In this document: piece after piece, positions 44,327 to 53,389 of the stretch
Position numbering within the stretch: position 1 is the stretch's first letter
Layout: the number at the start of each line of letters is the position of its first letter
Assembly: GCA_020444165.1 (NCBI GenBank)
Contig: JAHLLK010000019.1
Coordinates: 1 to 64,000, forward strand
Direction of reading: 5' to 3'
Length of the DNA: 64,000 bases
Source: Deltaproteobacteria bacterium
GTDB taxonomy: Bacteria; Desulfobacterota; Desulfarculia; Desulfarculales; Desulfarculaceae
Made by a program: the position numbers and the translations under genes
Notes under the pieces: model-generated
What the model was told of the DNA's origin: nothing
Seen by the model: the letters and a program-made list of their open reading frames with translations, nothing else
Databases searched by the model: none

Positions 44327-45511
44327 ATGATCACCCCCGTGGAGCACGGCCGGCGGCTGGCCGCCCTGCAAAAGGCGGCGGCCCGGCACGAGCTGGACGC
44401 CTTCCTGGTGTCCGCCGAGGAAAGCATCTATTACCTCACCGGCGTGTCCTACCGGCCCTTGGAGCGGCCCTTCTTCATCCTGGTGCGGCCAGAGGGCGCG
44501 CCGAGCCTGTTGGTGCCGGCCCTGGAACAGGAACACCTGGCCGGCCAGCCCAACATCGCCCGGGTGGAGGCCTACTGGGACTATCCCTCGCCGCCGGGCC
44601 AGGGCTGGCCCGAGCGGTTGCGGGAGCTCTTGGCCGGGGTGACGAGCCTGGGGGTGGAGCCGACCCTGACCCAGGAGGTGGCGGCCGGGCTGGCCGCTTG
44701 GGCTCCCCCGGTGCTGCCTTTGGTGGAGAATTTGCGGCTGGTCAAATCCCCGCCCGAGGTGGCCATGCTCCGCCAGGCGGCCCATTACGCCGACCTGGCC
44801 GTGGCCAAGGTCCTGGCGGCGGCCTATTACGGGGTCAGCGAGCTGGAGCTGTTCGCCCAGGGCCGGCCGGTGCAGTTGGCCATCATCCGGGAGACGGCCT
44901 ATGAGGCGCTGACCACCCAGGTGCTGGCCGCGGCCTGGCCCGCTCCCCTCTCGGCCCAGCCCCACGGGGTCCCCCAGGTGGCCGATTGCCTGCGGGAGGG
45001 CCCCCACATCGCCCTGGGGCTCCTCCGGGTCAATGGCTACGCGGCGGAATGCGAGCGCACCTTTTTCCTGGCCCCGCCGGGGCCGGAACTCCAGGAAGCC
45101 TTCGGGATCATGCAGGAGGCCCGCCGCCGGGCCCTGGCCCTGGTGCGGCCCGGGGTGCCGGCCGCGGCGGTGGACCTGGCGGCCAAGGACTTCCTCACGG
45201 ACGAGGGCTTCGGAAACAACCTGCTGCACCGCACCGGCCACGGCTTCGGCCTGGGCAACCACGAAGGCCCCTGGGTGGCCGAGGGGAGCCCAGACATCCT
45301 GGCCGAGAACATGCTGATCAGCGTGGAACCGGGCATCTACCTGCCCGGGGTGGGCGGGGTGCGGCACTCGGACACCACCCTGGTGACCCGGGACGGGTTC
45401 GAGCACCTGACCAAAGAACCCACGGACCTGGCCAGCCTCACCCTGACCGGCGGGAAGACCCTGGCCCGGCTGCGGGGCTTCGTGATACGCCGGGCGGCAG
45501 GCCTGGCCTGA
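44327..45511 (+). CDS. M24 family peptidase-like protein with altered metal site
   Basis: The 394-residue protein has a creatinase N-terminal domain (about 1-130) and a pita-bread catalytic domain. It keeps HRTGHGFGLGNHEGP (His ligand and helper) and ISVEPGIYLPGVGGVRHSD (one Glu ligand). However, the usual DxG...SDxTRTF pair is replaced by ALGLLRVNGYAAECERTFF, with no Asp at the first position and Glu at the second, and RIED near the end is RHSD. The di-metal site is therefore non-canonical; creatinase-like or Xaa-Pro hydrolase activity cannot be assumed. AAGGAGG precedes ATG 44327. Confidence 0.8.
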   Translation: MITPVEHGRRLAALQKAAARHELDAFLVSAEESIYYLTGVSYRPLERPFFILVRPEGAPSLLVPALEQEHLAGQPNIARVEAYWDYPSPPGQGWPERLRELLAGVTSLGVEPTLTQEVAAGLAAWAPPVLPLVENLRLVKSPPEVAMLRQAAHYADLAVAKVLAAAYYGVSELELFAQGRPVQLAIIRETAYEALTTQVLAAAWPAPLSAQPHGVPQVADCLREGPHIALGLLRVNGYAAECERTFFLAPPGPELQEAFGIMQEARRRALALVRPGVPAAAVDLAAKDFLTDEGFGNNLLHRTGHGFGLGNHEGPWVAEGSPDILAENMLISVEPGIYLPGVGGVRHSDTTLVTRDGFEHLTKEPTDLASLTLTGGKTLARLRGFVIRRAAGLA

Positions 45512-45523
45512 GCACGGATTCTG

Positions 45524-45613
45524 TTGGAGAATTGGGAATCTGGGGGGAACCCCCTTTTTGTGAACAAAAAGGGGGTTCCCCCCAGGCCCCCTTCCCCCAA
45601 AAAAACTTTATGC
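45524..45613 (+). repeat. family-1 hairpin element, copy d
   Basis: A perfect 21-bp stem (45540-45560/45565-45585) with loop tgaa. The copy-specific segment is AACCCCC/GGGGGTT. The right flank ccttcccccaaaaaaacttt matches copy a. It starts about 13 nt after the M24 gene stop, in that gene's orientation. Confidence 0.85.
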
Positions 45614-45765
45614 TTTAAAGCGTTATTGAAATACTTTTCCTTGTTACGGTTCTTGTTTCCCCCCCCAAACACTCGGGCGGGCCCAAGGGGCCCGCCCGGC
45701 TGCTTTCTGTCCCAACGCTCCGGCCCCAGGCCAAGCTCCACTGCGAGATATAGATAATATCATTA

Positions 45766-45835
45766 AAGTTTTTTGGGAGATGGGGGGTGTGGGGGGAAGG
45801 ACCTTTTTTTTCAAAAAAAGGTCCTTCCCCCCACA
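45766..45835 (-). repeat. family-1 hairpin element, copy e
   Basis: A perfect 23-bp stem (45788-45810/45813-45835) with loop tc. The copy-specific pair is GGACC/GGTCC. The flank aagttttttgggagatgggg matches copies b and c. It ends 14 nt from the cysK stop and has the cysK orientation, so two copies in opposite orientation separate the convergent M24 and cysK genes. Confidence 0.85.
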
Positions 45836-45848
45836 TCTTACAAACCTC

Positions 45849-46772
45849 TTACCTGAACAACTCCGTCGAAAGATAGCGTTCGCCGGTGGAGGGCAGGACG
45901 GTGACGATGATTTTGTTTTCGTTTTCGGGTTTTTTGGCCAGTTCGACGGCGGCGTGGGCGGCGGCGCCGGAGGAGATGCCGCAGAGGAGGCCCAGTTTGG
46001 CCGCGAGTTTACGGGCCATGGTGAAGGCTTCCTGGTTGGTGACGGTGCTCACGCCATCCAGGAGGGAGGTGTCGAGCACGGCGGGGATGAAGCCGGCGCC
46101 GATGCCTTGGATTTTGTGGGGGCCGGGTTTGCCGCCGGAGAGCACGGGGCTGTCGGCTGGTTCCACGGCGATGGCTTGGAAGCCGGGGCGGCGGGGTTTC
46201 AGGGCGCTGGCCACGCCGGTGATGGTGCCGCCGGTGCCCACGCCGGCCACGAAGATGTCCACTTTGCCCTCGGTGTCCTGCCAGATTTCCTGGGCGGTGG
46301 TTTGGCGGTGGATCTCGGGGTTGGCGGGATTGGAAAACTGGTCCGGCAGCACGGCGCCGGGGTTTTCGGCCACGATTTCACGGGCTTTGGCGATGGCTCC
46401 GGACATACCGCCGGGCCCGGGGGTGAGGACCAGTTCGGCTCCCAGGTGGGCCAGGAGTTTGCGGCGCTCGAGGCTCATGGTTTCGGGCATGGTGAGGATG
46501 AGGCGGTAGCCGCGGATGGCGGCCACGAAGGCCAGGCCGATGCCGGTGTTGCCGCTGGTGGGTTCCACGATGAGCCCGCCGGGGGCCAGGCCGGAATTGC
46601 GCTCGGCCGCGTCGATGAGGGCCACGCCGAGGCGGTCCTTCACGCTGCCCAGGGGGTTTTTGTACTCCAATTTGGCCAGCACGGTGGCTTTGATGCCCGG
46701 GTCCAGGGCGGGACCCAAGAGGACCAGGGGGGTGCGTCCCACGCCTTTGCTGATATCGCTGAAATATTTCAT
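45849..46772 (-). CDS. cysK: cysteine synthase CysK
   Basis: CysK makes cysteine from O-acetylserine and sulfide with PLP in the cytoplasm. The 307-residue protein has the PLP lysine in [16 protein letters not shown] (about residue 43), the phosphate/amino acid loop [30 protein letters not shown], and [14 protein letters not shown] 46772 overlaps the cysE stop (ATGA), so cysE-cysK are translationally coupled. It is a normal cytosolic enzyme, in contrast to the exported homologue at 50422. Confidence 0.96.
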   Translation of the reverse strand: MKYFSDISKGVGRTPLVLLGPALDPGIKATVLAKLEYKNPLGSVKDRLGVALIDAAERNSGLAPGGLIVEPTSGNTGIGLAFVAAIRGYRLILTMPETMSLERRKLLAHLGAELVLTPGPGGMSGAIAKAREIVAENPGAVLPDQFSNPANPEIHRQTTAQEIWQDTEGKVDIFVAGVGTGGTITGVASALKPRRPGFQAIAVEPADSPVLSGGKPGPHKIQGIGAGFIPAVLDTSLLDGVSTVTNQEAFTMARKLAAKLGLLCGISSGAAAHAAVELAKKPENENKIIVTVLPSTGERYLSTELFR

Positions 46773-47755
46773 TTGCGTTGGCCTTTCTTGGCGGCCGGCC
46801 CCAGATAGACCAGCTCTGGTTTCTTGAGGAGCACCTTGGTGTCCGGCGGCACCGATTCGGTGAGCCAGACATTGCCGCCCACCACGGAGCGGGCGCCCAC
46901 CACGGTGTCGCCGCCCAGGATGGTGGCCTGGGCGTAGATGATCACGTCGTCCTCGATGGTGGGGTGGCGCTTTTGGCCCTTGAGTCCGGCGATCTCTTCC
47001 TTGGACAGGGAGAGGGCTCCCAGGGTGACCCCCTGGTAGAGCCGCACCCGGTCGCCGATGAGGGAGGTCTCGCCGATGACCACCCCGGTGCCGTGGTCGA
47101 TGAAAAAGTCCCGGCCGATGTGGGCTCCGGGGTGGATGTCGATGCCGGTCTTGGTGTGGGCGTGCTCGGTCATCATACGGGGCAACAGCGGCACTTCCAG
47201 ATGGAACAGGGCGTGGGCCAGGCGGTAGACGGTCATGGCGTAGAGCCCGGGGTAGCTGAAGATGACCTCGTCGGGGGTTTTGATGGCCGGATCGCCGGCC
47301 AGGGCCGCGCGCACGTCGCCGGCCAACAGCCGCCGGATGGCCGGCAGCTCGCGGATGAAGGCCAGGGCCATTTCGAAGCCGGTTTCCCGGCAGTGAGTGC
47401 AGCTCAGATGGTAGCGGAAGCAGTCGTGGCGCACCGCGTCGGTGATCTGCCGGGCCAACAGCTCGTAGAGCCGCAGGATTTCCTGGCCCAGCACATGGGG
47501 CAGCCGCACGTCGTCCAAGCGGGCGCTCTCGAAGTAGCCGGGGAAGACGATGCGCCGGCCCAAGTCGATGATCTCCCGCACCGCCTTGGTTTCCGGCAGG
47601 GGCATGGGGCTGATGTGCTCGAAACAATCCCCGGTGCCGCACTGGGCCACGGCTTCGCGGATAAGGACCGGCAGCTCCCGCCAATGGCGGTCGTCACGTT
47701 CATCCTCCATCTGGCAGGTTTCTTCGGCCGGAGGAGTGGTGAGAGGTGAGGTCAT
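46769..47755 (-). CDS. cysE: serine O-acetyltransferase CysE (long form)
   Basis: CysE makes O-acetylserine from serine and acetyl-CoA. The 328-residue protein has a long N-terminal helical domain (1-190), with [15 protein letters not shown], and a C-terminal hexapeptide-repeat domain: [42 protein letters not shown], ending [31 protein letters not shown]. The catalytic DHGTG His is present. I chose ATG 47755 (AAAGG upstream); the frame continues upstream without a site. It is the first gene of the cysE-cysK operon. Confidence 0.94.
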   Translation of the reverse strand: MTSPLTTPPAEETCQMEDERDDRHWRELPVLIREAVAQCGTGDCFEHISPMPLPETKAVREIIDLGRRIVFPGYFESARLDDVRLPHVLGQEILRLYELLARQITDAVRHDCFRYHLSCTHCRETGFEMALAFIRELPAIRRLLAGDVRAALAGDPAIKTPDEVIFSYPGLYAMTVYRLAHALFHLEVPLLPRMMTEHAHTKTGIDIHPGAHIGRDFFIDHGTGVVIGETSLIGDRVRLYQGVTLGALSLSKEEIAGLKGQKRHPTIEDDVIIYAQATILGGDTVVGARSVVGGNVWLTESVPPDTKVLLKKPELVYLGPAAKKGQRK

Positions 47756-48043
47756 GGTGCACCTTTGCAGGGGGTGGAAAACCCGGGTAACCCCGCTGGA
47801 GGGGTTCATGTAAATCAGGATAGCACAGGGCGGAGGGGGGCCGACAAATTCCCAGGGGGGAGCAAGGGCTGGGGCAGGGGGAAGAAAGGGGGGCCCGGGC
47901 CCACGGGGCGGGGGGCGGAATCGCGGGAGATGGCAGAGGGTTAGCAACGGTTGGCGCGGCCGGGAAGCGGTGAAGCCCTCAACCCCCCGGGGTGCCCGGG
48001 GGCCCCAGCGCGGAGGAGAGGGGCGACAGGCGCGGAGCCGGGG

Positions 48044-48934
48044 TCAGGAGGGGTTGTCGCCCACCGCGGCGGCGCGGACGCGGGCTCCGCGGGGAGCGCT
48101 GCCGCTCATGGGGCCGTCCTCGTCGGTGGGCAGGCCCTGGCGGGAAAGGTTCAGGTATTTGGCGGCCTCGGCTTTCCAGAGACGGAACTCCGGCTCCATG
48201 CCGGGCATGGGCCGGCCGTGGATCACCTGCACCAGGAGTTTTTCCGCTTCCTCGGTGCGGCCGGTCTGGTGGTAGAGGGCGCTCAGGTAGAGATGGCTCA
48301 GGTAGTAGCGGGGGCCGATGGCCATGGCCTGGCGCAGGTACTTTTCGGCCAGTTTGGAGTCGCCGCCCAAGAGCCCGGGCAGCTTGGTGTACATGCGGCC
48401 CAGCACCCGGTAGGCCCCACCCTTGTCATAGTCCTGATCCATCTCCAGGACCTTTTCCATGTTTTCCTTGATGGGATCGATGAGGCACAGGGTCTTGAAC
48501 ACGCCCTCGGTGCTGGTCATGAGGCCGTAGGCCACGCCTTCCCAGTACAGGGGGCCGGGCTGGCTGGGATGCAGTTCGCGGCAGGTCTTGGCCACTTCCG
48601 AAGCCTTACGGTAGTAAGCGGCCTGGGCCTCGCCCTGGCTCAGATAGCCGGCCCAGATGAGGCAGCGCACCAGGCGAAGATTGACCGCTACGTTACCGGG
48701 ATCCACGGCCACGGCCTGCTCATAGAGCTGGGCGGCCTGCTGGGCCTGGCCGGGTCCGTCGCGGTCGGCGAAGAGGCGGTCGGCCTGGGCCAACACGCCG
48801 GCCAATTCGCCGCGGGAGAGGGTGGGGGCAGGGGGGGGATCAGCGGCCCAGGCCACGGCGGCCCCCAGGAAAAGCAATAGCACCATGGTGCAGGTCAGCC
48901 GGCTGGCGAGGATGGTGGGATTTCTAGGGGTCAT
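48044..48934 (-). CDS. TPR protein, TatT-like periplasmic component
   Basis: The 296-residue product has a signal peptide (LTCTMVLLLFLGAAVAWAAD) and several TPR-like helical repeats: AAQLYEQAVAVDPGNVAVNLRLVRCLIWAG, AYRVLGRMYTKLPGLLGGD, AEKYLRQAMAIGPRYYLSHLYLSALYHQTGRTEEAEKLL. The order and spacing (GVAYGLMTSTEGVFKTLCLIDPIKENMEKVLEMDQDYDKGGAYRVLGRMY) match the TatT family that pairs with TRAP-type transporters. No TRAP genes are nearby, so the assignment is by family look only. ATG 48934 has no strong ribosome site. Confidence 0.75.
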   Translation of the reverse strand: MTPRNPTILASRLTCTMVLLLFLGAAVAWAADPPPAPTLSRGELAGVLAQADRLFADRDGPGQAQQAAQLYEQAVAVDPGNVAVNLRLVRCLIWAGYLSQGEAQAAYYRKASEVAKTCRELHPSQPGPLYWEGVAYGLMTSTEGVFKTLCLIDPIKENMEKVLEMDQDYDKGGAYRVLGRMYTKLPGLLGGDSKLAEKYLRQAMAIGPRYYLSHLYLSALYHQTGRTEEAEKLLVQVIHGRPMPGMEPEFRLWKAEAAKYLNLSRQGLPTDEDGPMSGSAPRGARVRAAAVGDNPS

Positions 48935-49430
48935 TGGCGCAGCTTGCTCGTTCCTGGGTTCTCGCGAGGCGGGACTGATTCCAAGGGAGCATCCCGCGGG
49001 CTGGCAGCGGAGCCGGACGAGAAGGGCCGCGTATGGAACGCCCCCCGCCGCCATGGTCATAATCCTTTTATTTAATCATGTTGGCGGTCAAATGCAACCC
49101 CAACCTTCCCCTCGCGCGGGTGGCGCTGGGGGCTTCCGGCCCCGGGCCCCTTGGATCATTGGCAAAAACGTGCTTACCCCCCGGCCAGCGAATTTGGCGG
49201 GGGCCAAGGCAGGGTCCGCGGCAGGTTCTTGTATACAAATTACGGCGGAAAAGCGAGCTTAAGCAGCTATTAGCAATCTATTTTTTTGTAAATTACCGGC
49301 GAGCGGACGCATACCGGGAGTTTGCTTTGTGGGCGGGGGGAGGCTTCTGGTAAATTGAGGAGGCCTCCGGGTGTATTTGGGCCCGGGGAAGCCGGCGGGC
49401 CAAGCCGGAAGCTGGAAGACAGGAGGGTGC
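48935..49430. other. 500-bp intergenic region, no clear gene
   Basis: The gap separates the divergent TPR and metallo-hydrolase genes. It is more AT-rich around 49060-49085 and 49235-49300. I could not identify a convincing promoter on either strand. Confidence 0.4.
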
Positions 49431-50258
49431 ATGCGGCTGGTTTTCTGGGGGGTTAGGGGCTCTTTCCCAGTGCCGGGCGAGGATACGCTGGTCTACGGCG
49501 GCAACACCTCGTGCTTGGAACTGGAGCTGGCCGGCGCGCCCCGGGTGATCTTGGACGCCGGTTCGGGCCTGCGTCTTTTGGGCCGCCGGTTGATCGACAA
49601 CCGGGTGGGCGACCTGGTGCTTTTGCTGACCCACCTGCATTGGGACCACGTGATGGGTTTCCCCTTTTTCGAGCCGGCCTATCGCGCCGGGGTCCGGATA
49701 AGGCTGGGCGGCTTTGAGCGGGCCTTGCAGGGCCTGGAGCGCATGTTCGACTCCGGCGGCTGCGACGGCTGCTTCCCGGTGCAGTTCAGCCAGTTGGCCG
49801 CCCGCATCGATCTGGACCCGGAGCTGTGCCAGCCCAGCTTCCCATTGGGCGAGGCCCGGGTGAACCTCCTGCCCCTGAACCATCCCCAGGGCTCGGTGGG
49901 CTTGCGTGTCGAGGAAAACGGCAAGTCCCTGGTGTTCATCACCGACCACGAGCTGACCGGACACGGCCGGCCCGGCCTGGAGGAGACCGCCCGCTTTGCC
50001 GAAGACGCCGACATCCTGGTGCACGACGCCCAGTATGTGCCCGAGGAGCTGTTGCACCGGCGGGGCTGGGGCCACTCGGACTGGCGGAGTGTGGTGGAGC
50101 TGGCCCGCCGGGCCGGGGTGGGCCGCCTGGTGCTCACCCACCACGACCCCGGCCGCACGGACACCGAGGTGGCGGAGCTGGCCCGGCTGGCCCAGGAAGC
50201 GGCCGGCCCCGGGCTGCTGGTGGAGGCGGCCTGGGAGGGCCTGGCCCTGGAGCTGTAG
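49431..50258 (+). CDS. MBL-fold metallo-hydrolase
   Basis: The 275-residue protein begins MRLVFWGVRGSFPVPGEDTLVYGGNTSC, a pattern seen in the RNase Z/PhnP-like and cyclic-nucleotide phosphodiesterase branch of the beta-lactamase fold. The zinc motif HLHWDH is at about residues 68-73, with further ligands in LNHPQGSVG, ITDHEL, HDAQY and LTHHDPGRTD. GGxC-type cysteines near 108 (SGGCDGC) may bind another metal. AGGAGG lies 4 nt before ATG 49431. Substrate unknown. It stands alone, followed by a repeat-like gap. Confidence 0.85.
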   Translation: MRLVFWGVRGSFPVPGEDTLVYGGNTSCLELELAGAPRVILDAGSGLRLLGRRLIDNRVGDLVLLLTHLHWDHVMGFPFFEPAYRAGVRIRLGGFERALQGLERMFDSGGCDGCFPVQFSQLAARIDLDPELCQPSFPLGEARVNLLPLNHPQGSVGLRVEENGKSLVFITDHELTGHGRPGLEETARFAEDADILVHDAQYVPEELLHRRGWGHSDWRSVVELARRAGVGRLVLTHHDPGRTDTEVAELARLAQEAAGPGLLVEAAWEGLALEL

Positions 50259-50421
50259 GTAAGCAACAGCCCGCGAAAAATTGCGGGGCCATCCCAGAGG
50301 GGGAGCCCCGTTCCGCTGGCGGACCTCGTCCTCGCCAGCCAAATTGTCGGGTATCAGTTGCTATGATTGCGATGCCCGGGTGATCACCGCGCCGTGGCCA
50401 CGGTCTTGCGGGCCGCCGGCC

Positions 50422-51753
50422 TCAGGAGACGGCCACCCGCCCCAGGGGCCCGCCCCCAGCTCCCAGCCCCGACCAGCAAGCCTCCGTCCACTGACCTTGG
50501 TTCCAGAATTTGTCCAGGGCCGGCCGCCACTTGTCCGGATCCAGCCCTTGGCTCTTCAGCCACGGGGCCGAATAATAGGTGTCCTGGTACCTCTCGCCGT
50601 CGTCGCAGATTATGGTGACCACGGCGCCCGGCTCTTGGGCCTGGTGCATTTCCTGGAGGAGGCGCAGGGCCCCCACCAGGTTGGCGCCGGTGGAGGGCCC
50701 GGGTTGGAAGCCGGTGATTTCGGCGGTCAGGTGCATGGCGGCCAGCGAGGCGTCGTCCGGGACCTTGTACATGCGGGCCACCCCGGTCCGGAGCAGGCTG
50801 AAGGTTTGCCCGAACACCACGGGTCCGCTGGACCCGATGCCTTCTATTCTAGAGGGTTTGGCTGAGGTGATCTGGCTGTCGTTGGTCTGGTACCAGGCAA
50901 AGAGCGCCGAGTCTTCGGGGTCCACCACGGCCAAACGGGCCGGGCAGGCGTGGCCCGCGTTGTCGGCCCATTTGCGCAGGTAGCGGGCGAGGCTGGTGGC
51001 GGTGCCGCCGGACCCGGCCCCGGCCACGAACCAGGAGGGGCAGGGCGAGCCGCCCCCCTCGAGCTGGCGGTAGATTTCGGCGGCCATGTTCATGGTCCGG
51101 GCGGGCGGGGCGTCGAAAAAATCGAGGCTTTTTTCCGCGTTGGCGAACTGGTTGAGGTTGTAGCCGTGGGGGTCCTTGACCACGAGTTCCTCCACGTAGA
51201 CGTGGGAGGAGAGGCCGCGGGGGGCGATGGCCGTTTTCCCTCCGTAATGTCGGATGGCCTGCATCTTGAGGGGGCTGATGCCTGCCCCCATCACCGCGGT
51301 GTAGGGCAATCCCAGGAGCTTGGCGAAATAGGCCTCCCCAATGCCGGTGTTGCCGCTGGTGGCTTCATAGAGGCTGGTGTGCGGCCCGATTTCGCCGTTG
51401 ACCAGGGCCTGCATGATGAGCCCCCAAGCCACCCGGTGCTTGAGGCTGCCCGTGGGGCTCTGGCCCTCGTTCTTGAGGTAGAGTCGCAAGCGGGAGTCAA
51501 AGGGGGGCACGATCTCCAACAGGGGCGTGACGCCGGTCCGGGCCCGATCTTTCCACAGCGCCAGGATGGCCTTTCTGACCCAGGCCGGGTCGGGCAGGGC
51601 GAGGGAGGTTTCCTTGACTTGGGATTCCGCGAGGGCGGAGGTGAAGGAAGCGGCCTCGCAAAAAAACACGCCGGCCAGGCCCGCCAGGCTCTGGAGGAGG
51701 AAATCCCGGCGCTCCAGACATCTTTTCCCACCCGTCGAACCTGGTGCAGCCAT
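50422..51753 (-). CDS. Tat-exported PLP-dependent cysteine synthase-like enzyme
   Basis: The 443-residue protein belongs to the fold-type II PLP family of cysteine synthases: PLP lysine in GQSPTGSLKHRVAWG (K105), [18 protein letters not shown] at 131-148, VAGAGSGGTATSLARYL and GPSTGANLVGALRLLQEM. Unusually, the N-terminus carries a twin-arginine signal (LERRDFLLQSLAGLAGVFF, R15-R16) followed by a hydrophobic stretch and an AxA-like site (TSALAES), so the enzyme would be folded with PLP and exported. Its substrate is unknown; candidate reactions are cysteine synthesis, cysteine desulfhydration or related beta-replacement. Confidence 0.85.
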   Translation of the reverse strand: MAAPGSTGGKRCLERRDFLLQSLAGLAGVFFCEAASFTSALAESQVKETSLALPDPAWVRKAILALWKDRARTGVTPLLEIVPPFDSRLRLYLKNEGQSPTGSLKHRVAWGLIMQALVNGEIGPHTSLYEATSGNTGIGEAYFAKLLGLPYTAVMGAGISPLKMQAIRHYGGKTAIAPRGLSSHVYVEELVVKDPHGYNLNQFANAEKSLDFFDAPPARTMNMAAEIYRQLEGGGSPCPSWFVAGAGSGGTATSLARYLRKWADNAGHACPARLAVVDPEDSALFAWYQTNDSQITSAKPSRIEGIGSSGPVVFGQTFSLLRTGVARMYKVPDDASLAAMHLTAEITGFQPGPSTGANLVGALRLLQEMHQAQEPGAVVTIICDDGERYQDTYYSAPWLKSQGLDPDKWRPALDKFWNQGQWTEACWSGLGAGGGPLGRVAVS

Positions 51754-52197
51754 AACGACACCTTCCTGAGCGATTCGGGGTAGACGGTGGCAGCCAAGGG
51801 CCTTTGGTCCGGGGCAGGCGGCCGGGGCCGCGCTTGGCCAGGCCGGGGGCCGGGGGAGGGCCCGGGGGCGCGCGAGAGGGCCGTCCCCGGGGCTTCCGGG
51901 GCCGGCAGGCTAAATGCTTTCCCGCCGCGACCCCGGCGAGAATCACCACGGCCTGGATTTAAAACAGCTTAGCCCAGGGGCCTTTCCTGGGTCAATCGGG
52001 GTGACTCCCCGGCCCGAGCGGAAACAGGTCTCAGCCGGCAACCCTGGCCCCGGGGAGGGGGCTGGTTGGGGCGCGGCATGGCCCCGGCGTGATTACATCC
52101 CAAAAAAACGGCGGGCCCCGGACTCACCCCCGGCAAGCGGTTGGCTTGCTTGGGGCGGGTCCGGGGCCCGCTTTACAGGCTGGTATGCGGCAGCCGG
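51754..52197. other. 440-bp intergenic region, nothing recognised
   Basis: It lies upstream of the PLP gene and downstream of rubrerythrin. It contains GC-rich simple stretches (51790-51900) but no promoter, hairpin with T-run or ORF that I can support. Confidence 0.4.
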
Positions 52198-52695
52198 TTA
52201 CTCGATCGTCATGAACTTCTCACCCTTGGTCGCGCAGACCGGGCAGCGCTCGGGAGCCTTGCCCTCCACGGTGTAGCCGCACACCGGGCAGACGTAGTAG
52301 GGCTGCACGGCGGTGTCCTTGGCCAGGCTCTCCAGGGCCTTTTTGTACAAGTCGGCGTGCACCTGCTCCACCGAATTGGCGTACTCGAAGCTCTGGAGGG
52401 CTTCCTTGGCGCCTTCGGCCTTGGCGTCGGTGATCATGGCCGGATACATGTTCATGAACTCGTGGGTCTCGCCGCCGATGGCTTCCTTCAGGTTGTCGGC
52501 GGTGGCGCCGATGCCCTTCAGGGCCCGCAGGTGGTTGTGGGCGTGCACGGTTTCCGCGGCGGCGGCGGCGCGGAAAAGGCGGCCCACCTGCTTGTAGCCT
52601 TCGGAATCGGCTTTTTCGGCAAAGGCCAGGTAGCGGCGGTTGGCCTGGGACTCACCGGCAAAGGCATCGGCCAAATTCTGATCGGTCTTGGACAT
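52198..52695 (-). CDS. rbr: rubrerythrin
   Basis: Rubrerythrin reduces hydrogen peroxide in anaerobes using a di-iron site and a rubredoxin-like Fe(Cys)4 centre. The 165 residues show a four-helix ferritin-like domain with EExxH-type elements (GESQANRRYLAFAEKADSEGY, ETVHAHNHLRALKGIG, ANSVEQVHADLYKKALE) and a C-terminal rubredoxin-like YVCPVCGYTVEGKAPERCPVC. GGAGGAGG precedes ATG 52695. A strong promoter and a PerR/Fur-like palindrome sit just upstream, indicating peroxide or iron control. Confidence 0.95.
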   Translation of the reverse strand: MSKTDQNLADAFAGESQANRRYLAFAEKADSEGYKQVGRLFRAAAAAETVHAHNHLRALKGIGATADNLKEAIGGETHEFMNMYPAMITDAKAEGAKEALQSFEYANSVEQVHADLYKKALESLAKDTAVQPYYVCPVCGYTVEGKAPERCPVCATKGEKFMTIE

Positions 52696-52724
52696 GTAAT
52701 CCTCCTCCCATGGAAGTTTGTTGT

Positions 52725-52747
52725 TCAGTAATAATAATCATTACTGA
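52725..52747. promoter_or_regulatory. PerR/Fur-like operator upstream of rubrerythrin
   Basis: TCAGTAAT-7-ATTACTGA is a perfect 8-bp inverted repeat with an AT-rich centre (aataatc); 10 of 14 fixed positions fit the 7-1-7 Fur/PerR consensus. It overlaps the -10 box and the expected transcription start, so it would repress. Confidence 0.65.
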
Positions 52748-52772
52748 TACCAAGTAAGCTTTGTCTTGTCAA
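52744..52772 (-). promoter_or_regulatory. rubrerythrin promoter
   Basis: On the minus strand TTGACA (52772-52767), 17-bp spacer, TATCAG (52749-52744). The -35 is consensus. The operator overlaps the -10. Confidence 0.65.
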
Positions 52773-53389
52773 CCCTTGGAGGGATGAATTCTGGTAAAAC
52801 ATCCCCTTTTTTTACCTTTAAGGACTTCCGCGCGCCGGAACGGTCGTAGCCGTCGGCGCAGCCGGCATGATAGACCAAGGATTATAAACAGTTGCTTGCG
52901 ATTCTGGGACCGGGTCCTGGCGAGGCTGGCCGGGAAAGCGTTTTTCGTCCCCGGTCCCGGCGGCCCTGAATCAACCCCTAGTTTGAAGATACGCCGCTCT
53001 GTTCCCTGGAGAAAGGGTTTTCCGCGGTTGGCCCGGCGGCCGAGGGGAATCAGCCAGTTGCCGGGCCCGCCGGGGGGGAGTGGGCGCCCTTGGCCGGCCG
53101 GACCGCAGACCCAGCGCCGTGGCCCCTGGTTTTCCGAAGGGGCGTACCCCCAAAGACCCTCAAAAAATCTACCGTGTTACACCCAGAAGCTTCACAATAT
53201 GAAGGGCGGGGTGTTCCTGCCCGATCCCGGCCCGTCACCAGATTGCCCGCCGCGGTATCTCGCGGACCGGGGAGAAGGCCGGAGCCGGGCCTGGCTGCGG
53301 TCCTGTGGCCGGTCGCCCCGTGGACGCGAACCCGGCTGCTCGCCAGCCATCCACCCCCGGCCGCCCCCGGCCGGTCAAGGAGCGGAATA
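52773..53389. other. 620-bp gap between rubrerythrin and tpx
   Basis: Open frames here (for example 52896-53390) lack ribosome sites and recognisable protein features. No clear tpx promoter was seen. Nothing else is supported. Confidence 0.4.

Noticed and set aside
45849..47684. 611-codon minus-strand frame covering cysK and cysE
   Set aside because: Only the cysK part (from 46772) is meaningful; upstream it is the out-of-frame shadow of cysE, which is intact in another frame.
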